A stretch of DNA of 64,000 nucleotides from Cacajao melanocephalus (taxonomy: Eukaryota > Chordata > Mammalia > Primates > Pitheciidae). The stretch is taken from assembly GCA_963573385.1 (NCBI GenBank), contig CAUYLG010026600.1, positions 124,001 through 188,000 of the forward strand, written 5' to 3'. Numbering within the stretch: the first letter of the stretch is position 1; each line of letters starts with the position of its first letter. The position numbers and the translations under genes were made by a program. Under the pieces are notes generated by a model. That model searched no databases. It had not been told where the DNA came from and saw nothing but the letters and a program-made list of their open reading frames with translations. Positions 1 through 7,399 of this stretch are shown one piece after another.

Positions 1-345
1 CTACTTAATTCTCTGCCCACCAACATTTGAAAATCGCTGAGCTGGAGCATGGTGGAAGTACACAGACAGAGAAAAAAATCTGGTTTGCCAAATCAGTCCC
101 ATCAAATCAAGGCGGAGATGCAGTAACAGAAAGCCCCAGGCACACTTGCTATCCTGGTAACTAACTAGAGCCCTCAGGTACCTCATGATGCTAGAATCTG
201 CTTTTATCTTAAAGAGAGGTTTACATTCATAAATTATAGTAGAATTAAAAGTTTATAGATTAGTCTCATATTTTTCAATAAATAAACTTTGACTATTCTT
301 TATGAGCTCTTTACATTGAATTTGTTTCTAAAATAGTAAACATAT
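1..345. other. Upstream intergenic DNA, nothing recognised
   Basis: AT-rich sequence upstream of the promoter. The open frame at 1-186 on the minus strand has no recognisable domain and is probably chance. Confidence 0.5.
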
Positions 346-670
346 GCCAGTGTGGTGGTTCACACCTATAATCCCAGCACTTTGAGAGATTGAGGCAAGA
401 GGATCACTTGAGGCCACGAGTTTCAGGCCAGCCTGGGCAACACAGGGAGACCACATCTCTACAAAAAATAAAAGTAAAAATAAAAATTAGCCGGACATGG
501 TGACGTGCACCTGCAGTTCTTGCTACTCGGTAGGCTAAGGTGGGTGGATCCCTTGAGCCCAGGATTTTGAGACTATAGTGAGCTATGATATCACCACTGC
601 CCTCCAGCCCAGGGGACAGAGCTAGACTCGATCATCTCAAAAACAACAACCATAAAAATAAATAAAAAAA
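346..670 (+). mobile_element. Alu element (old, AluJ-like)
   Basis: A full dimeric Alu in sense orientation. The left arm opens with a degraded GGTGGTTCAC and CCTATAATCCCAGCAC, the right arm follows, and the A-rich tail at 640-670 is broken up by C and T. The many CpG losses and the irregular tail point to an old copy; the subfamily is inferred by eye. Confidence 0.9.
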
Positions 671-1669
671 TGTAGACATGCTCATAGAGAATTTGCACAT
701 TACCTGTGAATTCTAAAAGCACGAAATTCTTTTTTGAGATTAATGTGTGCATAAGAGCGTAATCCTTTTTCACTTATATGTGTCACATAAACAGTGTATG
801 AGAACAACAAAGGGTGTGCCTATTTTTGTGTTTTCAGGATGCATTCAGTGTGAAAAAAGAAAATATCTCGGGGTTGTTATTTACTTGATTTATGGAGTGG
901 ACATATTTCAGTAATGGCCTTCATTAGATAAGAAGATATTCTGGATTTGCCTGCTTTTCTGTGTTAAAATTATTTGGCAGATGTTAATTTTATATATTTG
1001 AGAAGACAAAAAACATATCACGTTTTTATAATATAAAGGTAGAATAAGAAACCCATCGCTCAATGCATAACAATTTTATCCATTTAAATAGGAATGAAAG
1101 CACTGATTCCCATGAAAATAAGCATGATCAAATAATGTAAGAGCTTTGAATCTTGGAAGGTTATAAACATAATGGCCCCCTGAACAGTAATCCTGGAGCT
1201 ATGATATATGTGTAGATTGTCTCTGCAATGTTCTCTTGTTCAGAGTACATCTTGTCAGCAGATCCCTCAATATAATGTATTTGCAACTGTCTACTCTTCA
1301 GCAGCCTTCTGAAATGTGCTGGTGCTATTAAACTTCTCTATTCCATTAGTCACACTCCTAGGTAAAAGCTACGTAGGAGTTTCTAGACTCCACAGCCTGC
1401 TTTCCTGATAAATGAAACCTACATTCCAGCCAAGCTATTTGCTCTTCCTTGCCACAATGCAATATTTTAGCTGATAAGCTAACAAGAATCAACATTTACT
1501 AATCTAGCTAACAACTTCTCCAAACGTAGTTCTCATTTGGATTTTAGTGAACAGTGATGTTCATGAAGACGAACATTCAAGTTGCAATCTAAATTTCCTT
1601 AATGAAATCATCTCTTTCAGGAGAAAAGCCAATTTCCTTTGAGTATGATACAGTATCATTCTTAACAGA
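671..1669. other. Intergenic, AT-rich, nothing recognised
   Basis: No open frame of note and no repeat that I can name. Confidence 0.45.
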
Positions 1670-2060
1670 GCTCCAGCTTTTCTCTCCAGCCTCTTCCCTT
1701 GCCCCCTTTCAGTAGATCGTCACACTCTACACAGCCCACTTATGTCAGCAGTCCCACCAATGCCCTGGGCTCCTTTAACCTCCTGAGTCCTTGAACTTTG
1801 CTGTTCGTCTGAACTGTCCTTTTCCACTCTCTAGAAGACTTCTTTCTGCTCCCATTCAATGCCCTCAATTCCTGTCTATCCCTAGTCCCTCTTAAAATCC
1901 AACTGGAGGTTTACTGCTCTACTCTGAAGTCTCAAAACATGCTAATCTTCACAGATTATCTTGCATTGTAATAGTCGGCCTAGTTAGTATTATCTGCCCC
2001 TCGACTAAGTTTCAAGAAGCCAAACATGATCTTTTATCTGTCTTCCAGTGGTTCATTCTA
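1670..2060 (+). repeat. L2-like remnant
   Basis: A pyrimidine-rich stretch (TCTCCAGCCTCTTCCCTTG, then CTTGCATTGTA) resembles the 3' end of LINE L2 in sense orientation. It is heavily diverged and was judged by eye; a RepeatMasker run would settle it. Confidence 0.4.
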
Positions 2061-2990
2061 GAACCAACATACAACAAACAAAAGTCAAACTGGTTGCTGA
2101 CAGTTTACTTTCGTGGGCCTGCATCCTTAAAATTGTCTTTTATAAAAATATCCTAATTCATGAGAAATATTAGAGGAAGGCAAGGCCCAGCTTACTTAAA
2201 AGCAAAGAATTAACTGTCCTCTATTATATAAAGTAAAAGTCAGATTAAACACTATCATTTTAATGCAGTATATAAGGCTTTTACTAAGTATCACTGAACT
2301 GTTTCTGAGAGATAATTTTACTAGATCTGCATAATAGTAAGTCACAGAGCCCTCCTTTGCTTTGGTTCCTTGTTTGTAATATAAACCTTTAAATTTACAT
2401 TGTTTATTTTATTTCCTCCAGTTTTCATATATCACCATGATTTTTAAAATGGCTTTCATTTTTACAACTTTCCTACAATGCACATAATAATAATTATGTC
2501 AGTGCGAACGTATGCATTTGTAGTCTATTTAAGACATATTGTGGCTAGCGTCCACATGTAAAGTACAGCTCTAATTAATAAACAATCTGGTTAATAATAA
2601 TTTTGTCTGTATCATGAAGAAAAACTCTGACATTACTCGGAAATTCAACACATTGAAATCGAAAGTACTAGAATGATCTACTTAACACAAATGATCTTTT
2701 AAAACACTGCAAGACACTGGAGTAAACCAGCCATCAAACTGGACGCAGCTTTTTGATGGCCATTACCTATAGTTCGTAAGAACTGAAAATTTGTAAGGGT
2801 AAAATTTAGTATATACAGTACCTTATTAAGCAGCGGAAGAGACTAGTAGGTCGAATCCTGCCCAAGAGGTTTTGCAATTTTCTCTTATAAAAAACACCTA
2901 CTTCTCCCGCATCCCCAACACCCACAGCGCTTGTTAAAGGAAAATGGATACGGATGCCCCATCCCTTTGGTTTCTCAAGGCATTTTACTT
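2061..2990. other. Proximal upstream flank, nothing recognised
   Basis: AT-rich DNA that changes abruptly to CpG-rich sequence near 3000. No TATA box or gene is evident. Confidence 0.45.
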
Positions 2991-3431
2991 AGAACGAGGT
3001 CACCTAGTAAGACCCATGTGGTGAATGTGCACCTGGGCGGGGCATGAGGGTCCTTGGAAAGCACCGCAGGGAGGGCGACCCCGCAAACCGCTGTCCCGCG
3101 CGACCCCCGCGGAGAGCCCGGGCAGCGCTGCGCTCGGTGCGCAAGGGCAGCGTCTGGCACCCACGCGGCCTCCTGCTCCCGCGGGTCTGGCTGGGGCGAG
3201 GGGCGGAGTGGGCAGGATCTTCAGATTAACGGAGACCGATGCTTGCCCACTGCATCCAGCCTAGGAGCCAGAATCGAGGTGACCCCAGATTTTCCCAGAG
3301 TGTGTCTGTTGCCTTTCCTTCTCAGAACTCCGAGAGCCAACGCTAAGGGGCACCAGAGGCTCAGGCTGCGGCGGCGACTCGCAGGCACCCAGCTCGCCCG
3401 CGGCTGCGGAGGTCCTCGGAGAAGCCCACCT

Positions 3432-3470
3432 GGGCGGGGGCTGGGCGCAGGCAGCGGGGGCAGGGGAGGG
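3432..3470 (+). repeat. G-quadruplex-prone G-rich tract
   Basis: Five runs of three or more G are packed into 39 bases, with two short loops and one of ten bases. This fits a G4-forming promoter sequence. Confidence 0.6.
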
Positions 3471-4123
3471 TCGGAGCCGCTCCAGAGGACCCAGGTCCGA
3501 GGAGGAGCCCTCGGAGACGCGGACGGTGCACGTGGAGGCCAGGGCTAGGGTCACTACCGCGGGTGGCGCAGGGCTCACCGCTTCTTCCCACGACTCTGGG
3601 AGGCCACTTCTCATCGCTCACTTTAGAACAGGAAAACATGGACAGATAGGTGGCTGTTCCCCAAGCAGCTGCACGGTCGATGCAGGTGCACAGGCGCGCA
3701 CGCACCCTCCCGGGTCACACATCAGGACGGAATCACCGCGCGCGCTGGGAGAGGCGATCTCGGGGTCCGGGATCCGAGGCGCATTCAGAGACCAAATGTC
3801 ACCTCGTCCCCCCCTAGCCAATTCGAGCGTTCTCCGCGTCCACCTTCCCTCGCAAGTGGCTCGGTCCTTAGTTTGGAGGACTCTGCCCAGACCCTCGCCC
3901 CAGTGGAGACCTCCGCCCGGGCGCCGGCAACTCGGACGCTTCCGGGAGCCAGAGCGAGCGGGCGGCGCGGCCCCGGGAGCCTCCGCGGCCACCCCGTCCG
4001 CAGCCTGACTTTTTATCTTTCTCTCCAGTGATTAAAACGGCATATCGTGGACAGGGGGGCGGACAGGAGGGAGCAGGCGCCCGAGCCCGGGGAGCCGGGC
4101 GGGGGCCCCTGAGCACCGCGGCC

Positions 4124-4182
4124 CCGCCGCCGCCGCCGCCGCAGCCCGTCCGTCCGTCCGTCCGCCCGTCCGCCCGCCCCCA
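4124..4182 (+). repeat. (CGC)n and (CGTC)n microsatellites
   Basis: A short CCG/CGC run is followed by imperfect CGTC/CGCC tetranucleotide repeats inside the CpG island. The tract could be length-variable. Confidence 0.8.
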
Positions 4183-4229
4183 CGCGCCTTCGCCCTCCTC
4201 CCGGGCCGAGCCGGCGCCACTGCGCCAGG

Positions 4230-4259
4230 ATGAAGCGAGCTCGGCGCGGGAGGAGATGA
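4230..4259 (+). other. Upstream ORF 1 (9 codons)
   Basis: ATG at 4230, TGA at 4257-4259. It belongs to the NALF1 leader only if transcription starts upstream of it. A second ATG at 4256 overlaps its stop. Confidence 0.45.
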
Positions 4260-4321
4260 CGCAAAAGCCAGCGCTCCCCCCAAAAAAGTGTTTCTCCAGG
4301 ACGAAGATGGCGGCAACTTAG
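4256..4321 (+). other. Upstream ORF 2 (21 codons), overlapping a YY1 motif
   Basis: ATG at 4256 overlaps the stop of the previous uORF. An in-frame second ATG at 4307 lies inside the YY1-type motif AAGATGGCGGC (4304-4314), and the TAG stop is at 4319-4321. Use of this uORF depends on the unknown transcription start. Confidence 0.45.
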
Positions 4322-4335
4322 CCCGGGGACTGAAG

Positions 4336-4470
4336 ATGACTGTGGCTCTCGGGAGGCCCAGCCCAGGCGATTCGGCCCGGAGCTCCGCGGGAGGCGGCGT
4401 CAGCAGTCGGAGCCCCGGCGGCGGCGCCCGCGGGCGGCCCTGCGGCAGCGGCGGCGGCGGCAGCACTTAG
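4336..4470 (+). other. Upstream ORF 3 (44 codons)
   Basis: ATG at 4336 (context AAGATGA, A at -3) is open to a TAG at 4468-4470. The peptide is rich in Gly, Ser, Arg and Pro, as expected from GC-rich sequence, with no domain. If it is in the mRNA it could reduce scanning to the NALF1 start. Confidence 0.45.
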
Positions 4471-4477
4471 AGCGCGA

Positions 4478-4498
4478 GGTGGGGGGTGGGGGGGAGGG
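4478..4498 (+). repeat. G-rich tract
   Basis: Runs of six and seven G with a flanking GGG form a second G-quadruplex-prone segment in the presumed leader. Confidence 0.55.
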
Positions 4499-4566
4499 AG
4501 CGCCCCGCCGGAGGCAGCCCAGGCTCCGGACTCTGGGAGAGCCGGCGCGGAGCAGGAGCGGGAGGC

Positions 4567-4641
4567 GGAGGAGAAGAAGGAGAAGGAGAGGAAGGAGGAG
4601 GAAGAGGAGGAGAAGAAGAGGAGGAGGAGGAGGAGGGGAGG
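4567..4641 (+). repeat. 75-nt uninterrupted polypurine tract
   Basis: Only A and G occur from 4567 to 4641, mainly GGA and GAA triplets. Such tracts can form triplex (H-DNA) structures. Confidence 0.9.
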
Positions 4642-4678
4642 CGCTCCGGGCGCCGTCAGTGGGCAGCGGAGGCGCGGC

Positions 4679-4738
4679 ATGCCCCTGGCTGGGGAGAGCG
4701 GGCTGGGCTCCGCGGGGCCATGGGGACCCGCGCGCTGA
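4679..4738 (+). other. Upstream ORF 4 (19 codons)
   Basis: ATG at 4679 to TGA at 4736-4738, in the presumed NALF1 leader. No recognisable peptide. Confidence 0.45.
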
Positions 4739-4752
4739 CAATGCCTGGGTGA
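4720..4752 (+). other. Upstream ORF 5 (10 codons)
   Basis: The ATG at 4720 sits in CCATGGGG, with G at +4, and overlaps the preceding uORF in another frame. The stop TGA is at 4750-4752 and an in-frame second ATG is at 4741. Confidence 0.45.
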
Positions 4753-4847
4753 CCGGAGCCGCGCCAGCCACCCCGCCACCTGCACCTGCACCATCGCTCC
4801 CTGCGCCCAGCCTCACCACCGGCCACCAGCAGCACCAGCCTTCCTCC

Positions 4848-4848
<1 letters not shown>

Positions 4849-4892
<44 letters not shown>

Positions 4893-4893
4893 C
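4849..4893 (+). repeat. (TC)21 microsatellite, polypyrimidine tract
   Basis: A pure TC dinucleotide run from 4849 to 4890 is followed by CCC. It lies 305 bp upstream of the start codon and precedes a CTACAG (4910-4915), so it also reads as the polypyrimidine tract of a 3' splice site. Its length is likely polymorphic. Confidence 0.95.
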
Positions 4894-4918
4894 ATTATTG
4901 TTTCCCACTCTACAGAGG

Positions 4919-4988
4919 ATGGGGTCGGCTGATGATTAGGTCGGAAGCAAGTCAGACCTTCCTTCAAACCCTGGTAATATTTATGTAG
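4919..4988 (+). other. Upstream ORFs 6 and 7 (short)
   Basis: ATG at 4919 runs 6 codons to TAG at 4937-4939. ATG at 4932 runs 18 codons to TAG at 4986-4988. Both lie between the TC and GA tracts. Confidence 0.4.
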
Positions 4989-4990
4989 GC

Positions 4991-5088
4991 AAAAGAGAGA
5001 GAGAGAGAAAAGAGAGGGAGAGAGAGAGAGAGAGGAGAGAGGGAGAGGGGGAGAGAGAGAAAGAGAGAGAGAGGAGAGAGAGAAGAAA
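4991..5088 (+). repeat. 98-nt GA-rich polypurine tract
   Basis: Only A and G occur from 4991 to 5088, mostly GA dinucleotides broken by short A or G runs. It ends about 110 bp upstream of the start codon and is complementary, in inverted orientation, to the TC tract at 4849-4893. Confidence 0.95.
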
Positions 5089-5126
5089 CGGGAGGAGGGG
5101 ATAAGGAAATTAAACCCTTTAAGTCA

Positions 5127-5201
5127 ATGCATATTGTGGTGACACCGGCACAGGCGCCCTCACGGTGGAGTCGGCCAGGGCTGTGCGTTCCCAAAATATG
5201 A
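5127..5201 (+). other. Start-proximal uORF (24 codons) whose stop overlaps the NALF1 start
   Basis: ATG at 5127 is open for 24 codons to TGA at 5199-5201. This overlaps the NALF1 ATG at 5198-5200, giving ATGA. The uORF start context is weak (T at -3, C at +4), so leaky scanning past it is expected. The main ATG has A at -3. The frame differs from NALF1, and the peptide has no recognisable motif. Its position next to the coding start makes it the uORF most likely to be in every NALF1 transcript. Confidence 0.6.
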
Positions 5202-5435
5202 CCAGGGGTGCTTGGATGTGTCGGCAGTATGACGACGGCTTAAAAATCTGGTTGGCAGCACCCCGGGAGAACGAGAAACCGTTCATCGATTCCGAGAGGG
5301 CTCAGAAATGGCGACTGTCTCTGGCATCTCTCTTGTTTTTCACAGTCCTGCTCTCTGATCACTTGTGGTTCTGCGCCGAGGCCAAGCTGACCCGGGCCCG
5401 GGACAAGGAGCACCAGCAGCATCAGCAGCAGCAGC

Positions 5436-5478
<43 letters not shown>

Positions 5479-6133
5479 GCAGCGGCAGCAGCAGCAGCAG
5501 CAGCAGCGGCAGCGGCAGCAGGAGCCCTCCTGGCCCGCGCTCCTGGCGAGCATGGGGGAGTCCTCGCCCGCCGCCCAGGCACACAGACTCCTCTCCGCCT
5601 CCTCGTCCCCCACCCTGCCCCCCTCCCCGGGAGACGGCGGCGGCGGCAAGGGCAACCGAGGCAAAGACGACCGGGGCAAGGCTCTTTTTCTAGGAAACTC
5701 TGCCAAGCCCGTGTGGCGCCTGGAGACTTGTTACCCCCAGGGCGCGTCCTCGGGCCAGTGCTTCACGGTGGAGAATGCGGACGCAGTGTGCGCCAGGAAC
5801 TGGAGTCGGGGGGCGGCCGGGGGGGACGGGCAGGAGGTGAGGAGCGAGCATCCCACCCCGCCCTGGAACTTGTCAGATTTTTATCTTTCGTTTTGTAATT
5901 CCTACACACTTTGGGAGTTGTTCTCGGGGTTGTCCAGTCCCAACACTTTGAACTGCAGTCTGGATGTGGTGCTCAAGGAAGGCGGCGAGATGACCACTTG
6001 CAGGCAGTGCGTCGAGGCTTACCAGGACTATGACCACCATGCTCAGGAGAAGTACGAAGAGTTTGAAAGCGTGCTCCACAAATACTTACAGTCGGAGGAG
6101 TACTCGGTGAAATCCTGTCCTGAAGACTGTAAG
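5198..6133 (+). CDS. NALF1: NALF1 (FAM155A), first coding exon, residues 1-312
   Basis: NALF1 is an auxiliary subunit of the sodium-leak channel NALCN, with UNC79 and UNC80. Its cysteine-rich domain caps the channel on the extracellular side and helps folding and surface delivery; C. elegans NLF-1 is the counterpart. I recognise it from the N-terminus [16 protein letters not shown] and the [20 protein letters not shown] stretch. In order: cytosolic residues 1-39; a hydrophobic segment at about 40-60; polyGln 73-108 broken by His75 and Arg80, 94, 96, 104 and 106; a low-complexity Ser/Pro/Gly linker to about 165; then the first part of the Cys-rich domain, with Cys178, 188, 198, 233, 253, 268, 271, 307 and 311 and sequons at Asn201, 224 and 252. 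The start is ATG 5198 (A at -3); the frame also runs upstream to a GTG at 5165, which I reject. The exon ends with Lys312 in phase 0 at AAG|GTAGGA. About 146 C-terminal residues (known length 458) lie in exons beyond this window. Confidence 0.96.
5414..5521 (+). repeat. CAG/CGG repeat encoding polyglutamine
   Basis: 36 codons, nearly all CAG. The longest pure run is 13 CAG (5438-5476), followed by runs split by single CGG codons and a pure run of 7 (5486-5506). The CGG and CAT interruptions should stabilise the length. Other frames give polyAla and polySer and the opposite strand gives polyLeu; these are shadows of the tract. Confidence 0.95.
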
Positions 6134-6139
6134 GTAGGA
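6131..6139 (+). promoter_or_regulatory. NALF1: 5' splice site of NALF1 intron 1
   Basis: AAG|GTAGGA matches the donor consensus MAG|GTRAGT at most positions, and the split falls between codons (phase 0). This matches the known NALF1 exon 1 boundary after the residues SCPEDCK. Confidence 0.9.
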
Positions 6140-6391
6140 GCCCTCGGGGGATTCCCCCCTTTCCTACACTTCTCTTTCTCTGTTTGCTCGGTTGGGGTGT
6201 CTTTTCCAGTTTATTTTATTTTATTTTATTTTTTTGGCTCTGGCTTTGTTACTTTAATTGTGTTTTCTGTGGGTATGAAGAGCTTGGCTTGCTGTTTGAG
6301 TTGAGAATACCTGGTGGATTGCTGGTGGACTGACTGGTGCCTTCTTCCGGGAGTCCTTGGAAGATCAGGGAAGTCCGTGGTTATCTGAGAT

Positions 6392-6397
6392 AATAAA
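6392..6397 (+). terminator. Possible intronic polyadenylation signal
   Basis: AATAAA lies 88 nt after the stop codon (6302-6304) that would end translation if intron 1 were retained. The downstream sequence is only weakly U/GU-rich, so use is uncertain. Confidence 0.25.
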
Positions 6398-7255
6398 GTT
6401 GGCACTTTAACAGTTTCTTACATCCATGCAGTTGGCTCAAACTCTGTTACGAATTTTAAGAAAGGGAAGTTGAAAAAGTCTTGTCAGGAAGACAGCAATG
6501 AGACTGCACACTGATGCTCACAGGTAAAGTCAGAACTGAGTTCTAGACAGGCATGTGTGGTTTGCAGTATAGATCTGCACACAGGAACGTTCTGATAGTG
6601 ACATCATTAAGCTGGTTGAGCTAGAGAAAGTGGTTGTAGTTGTTTAGACAGTAAAAAAAAAATTACCTGTTTTTACAGGGGTGATTCTGGTTGTTCAGAA
6701 AGTCTGGGGGCCTACCTGAGGATATTTACTAAGTTTCCTGTTTCCTCTTGGACGTTTGCATAATTACTGACGTGGGACTCACTATAAATGAAAAGTTGTA
6801 CTTAAGTGTCTAGTGATTGATTAGCAATAGGCTATTTATCAGACATATTATATAATTAGCTTGGATTTTCAGTATGCTTTTCGGAAGTATTAAATGGCAA
6901 AACGTTAATGCTATATTTAAAACTTACTGAAATATTTAATAGTAGGTATTATATTTAAGGCCTCCTTGATCAGTGTAATAAATAATATAACCCTTGCTGA
7001 TGGGCAAATGAGAAGTCTGTGCGTTTCTTAAGAATTGGTCGCCATAGGTGCAGGTCTTAATAGGAGTGTCTCTGTCCGTGGTGCTGAAATGAAATTTACC
7101 CAAGCGCTGTATTGAAGATGAAGATACTGCAGTGACCTTTAGTAGGGAAGATGTAATGACGGGATCTCTATGAGCCTTAATGCTTTGTTCCAAGGGTAAT
7201 TTCTTAAACGACACGATAAACTGGCACTGCTTTTCAAAAGAAATAATACACCACA
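6398..7255. other. Intron 1 proximal part, nothing recognised
   Basis: Moderately AT-rich unique sequence without a repeat I can name. Confidence 0.4.
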
Positions 7256-7322
7256 TTCATTCTCTCTCACTCTCTTTAGCTCTCTCGCTTTCTTGCTCTC
7301 TTCCTCACTCCTACTTTCCCAA
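7256..7322 (+). repeat. CT-rich low-complexity tract
   Basis: An imperfect CT/CTCT run. The small frames on both strands over it are low-complexity artefacts. Confidence 0.7.
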
Positions 7323-7399
7323 TCCACATACAAACAAAACAACTGTCCCTCTGTCTCACTTGCTTTCTGCTGGGAAAATGAAGTCAAGGGTGGTATAGA

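Larger units (their letters stand above)
3000..6150 (+). promoter_or_regulatory. NALF1: CpG island with NALF1 promoter and 5' leader
   Basis: GC content and CpG density rise sharply at about 3000 and fall after the exon's splice donor, so the island covers about 2.2 kb upstream of the start codon plus the whole coding exon. It holds GC-box-like GGGCGG motifs (for example near 3433), a TGACGCAA ATF/CEBP-like site at 4257-4264 and a canonical YY1-type AAGATGGCGGC at 4304-4314. In CpG-island promoters such a YY1 site usually lies just downstream of the transcription start, so initiation around 4200-4300 is my inference. No clear TATA box is seen. Long frames on both strands here are GC-rich chance ORFs. 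Confidence 0.85.

Noticed and set aside
2849..2862. GGTCGAATCCTGCC resembling a tRNA B box
   Set aside because: The T before CGA is missing, there is no A box at the right distance and no cloverleaf or acceptor stem forms.
3025..4819. Many 80-165 codon frames on both strands in the CpG island
   Set aside because: High GC content depletes stop codons; the peptides are Pro/Arg/Gly-rich without domains.
4845..5090. Repeats near the leader as a CRISPR-like or regulated array
   Set aside because: They are simple dinucleotide and purine tracts without spacers; the organism is a vertebrate.
5165..5197. Upstream in-frame extension of NALF1 from a GTG at 5165
   Set aside because: GTG is not a usual eukaryotic start; the ATG at 5198 has A at -3 and gives the known NALF1 N-terminus.
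5365..5898. PolyAla, polyLeu and polySer frames over the CAG tract on both strands
   Set aside because: They are shadows of the polyglutamine repeat with no start, domain or conservation evidence; repeat-associated translation cannot be judged from sequence alone.
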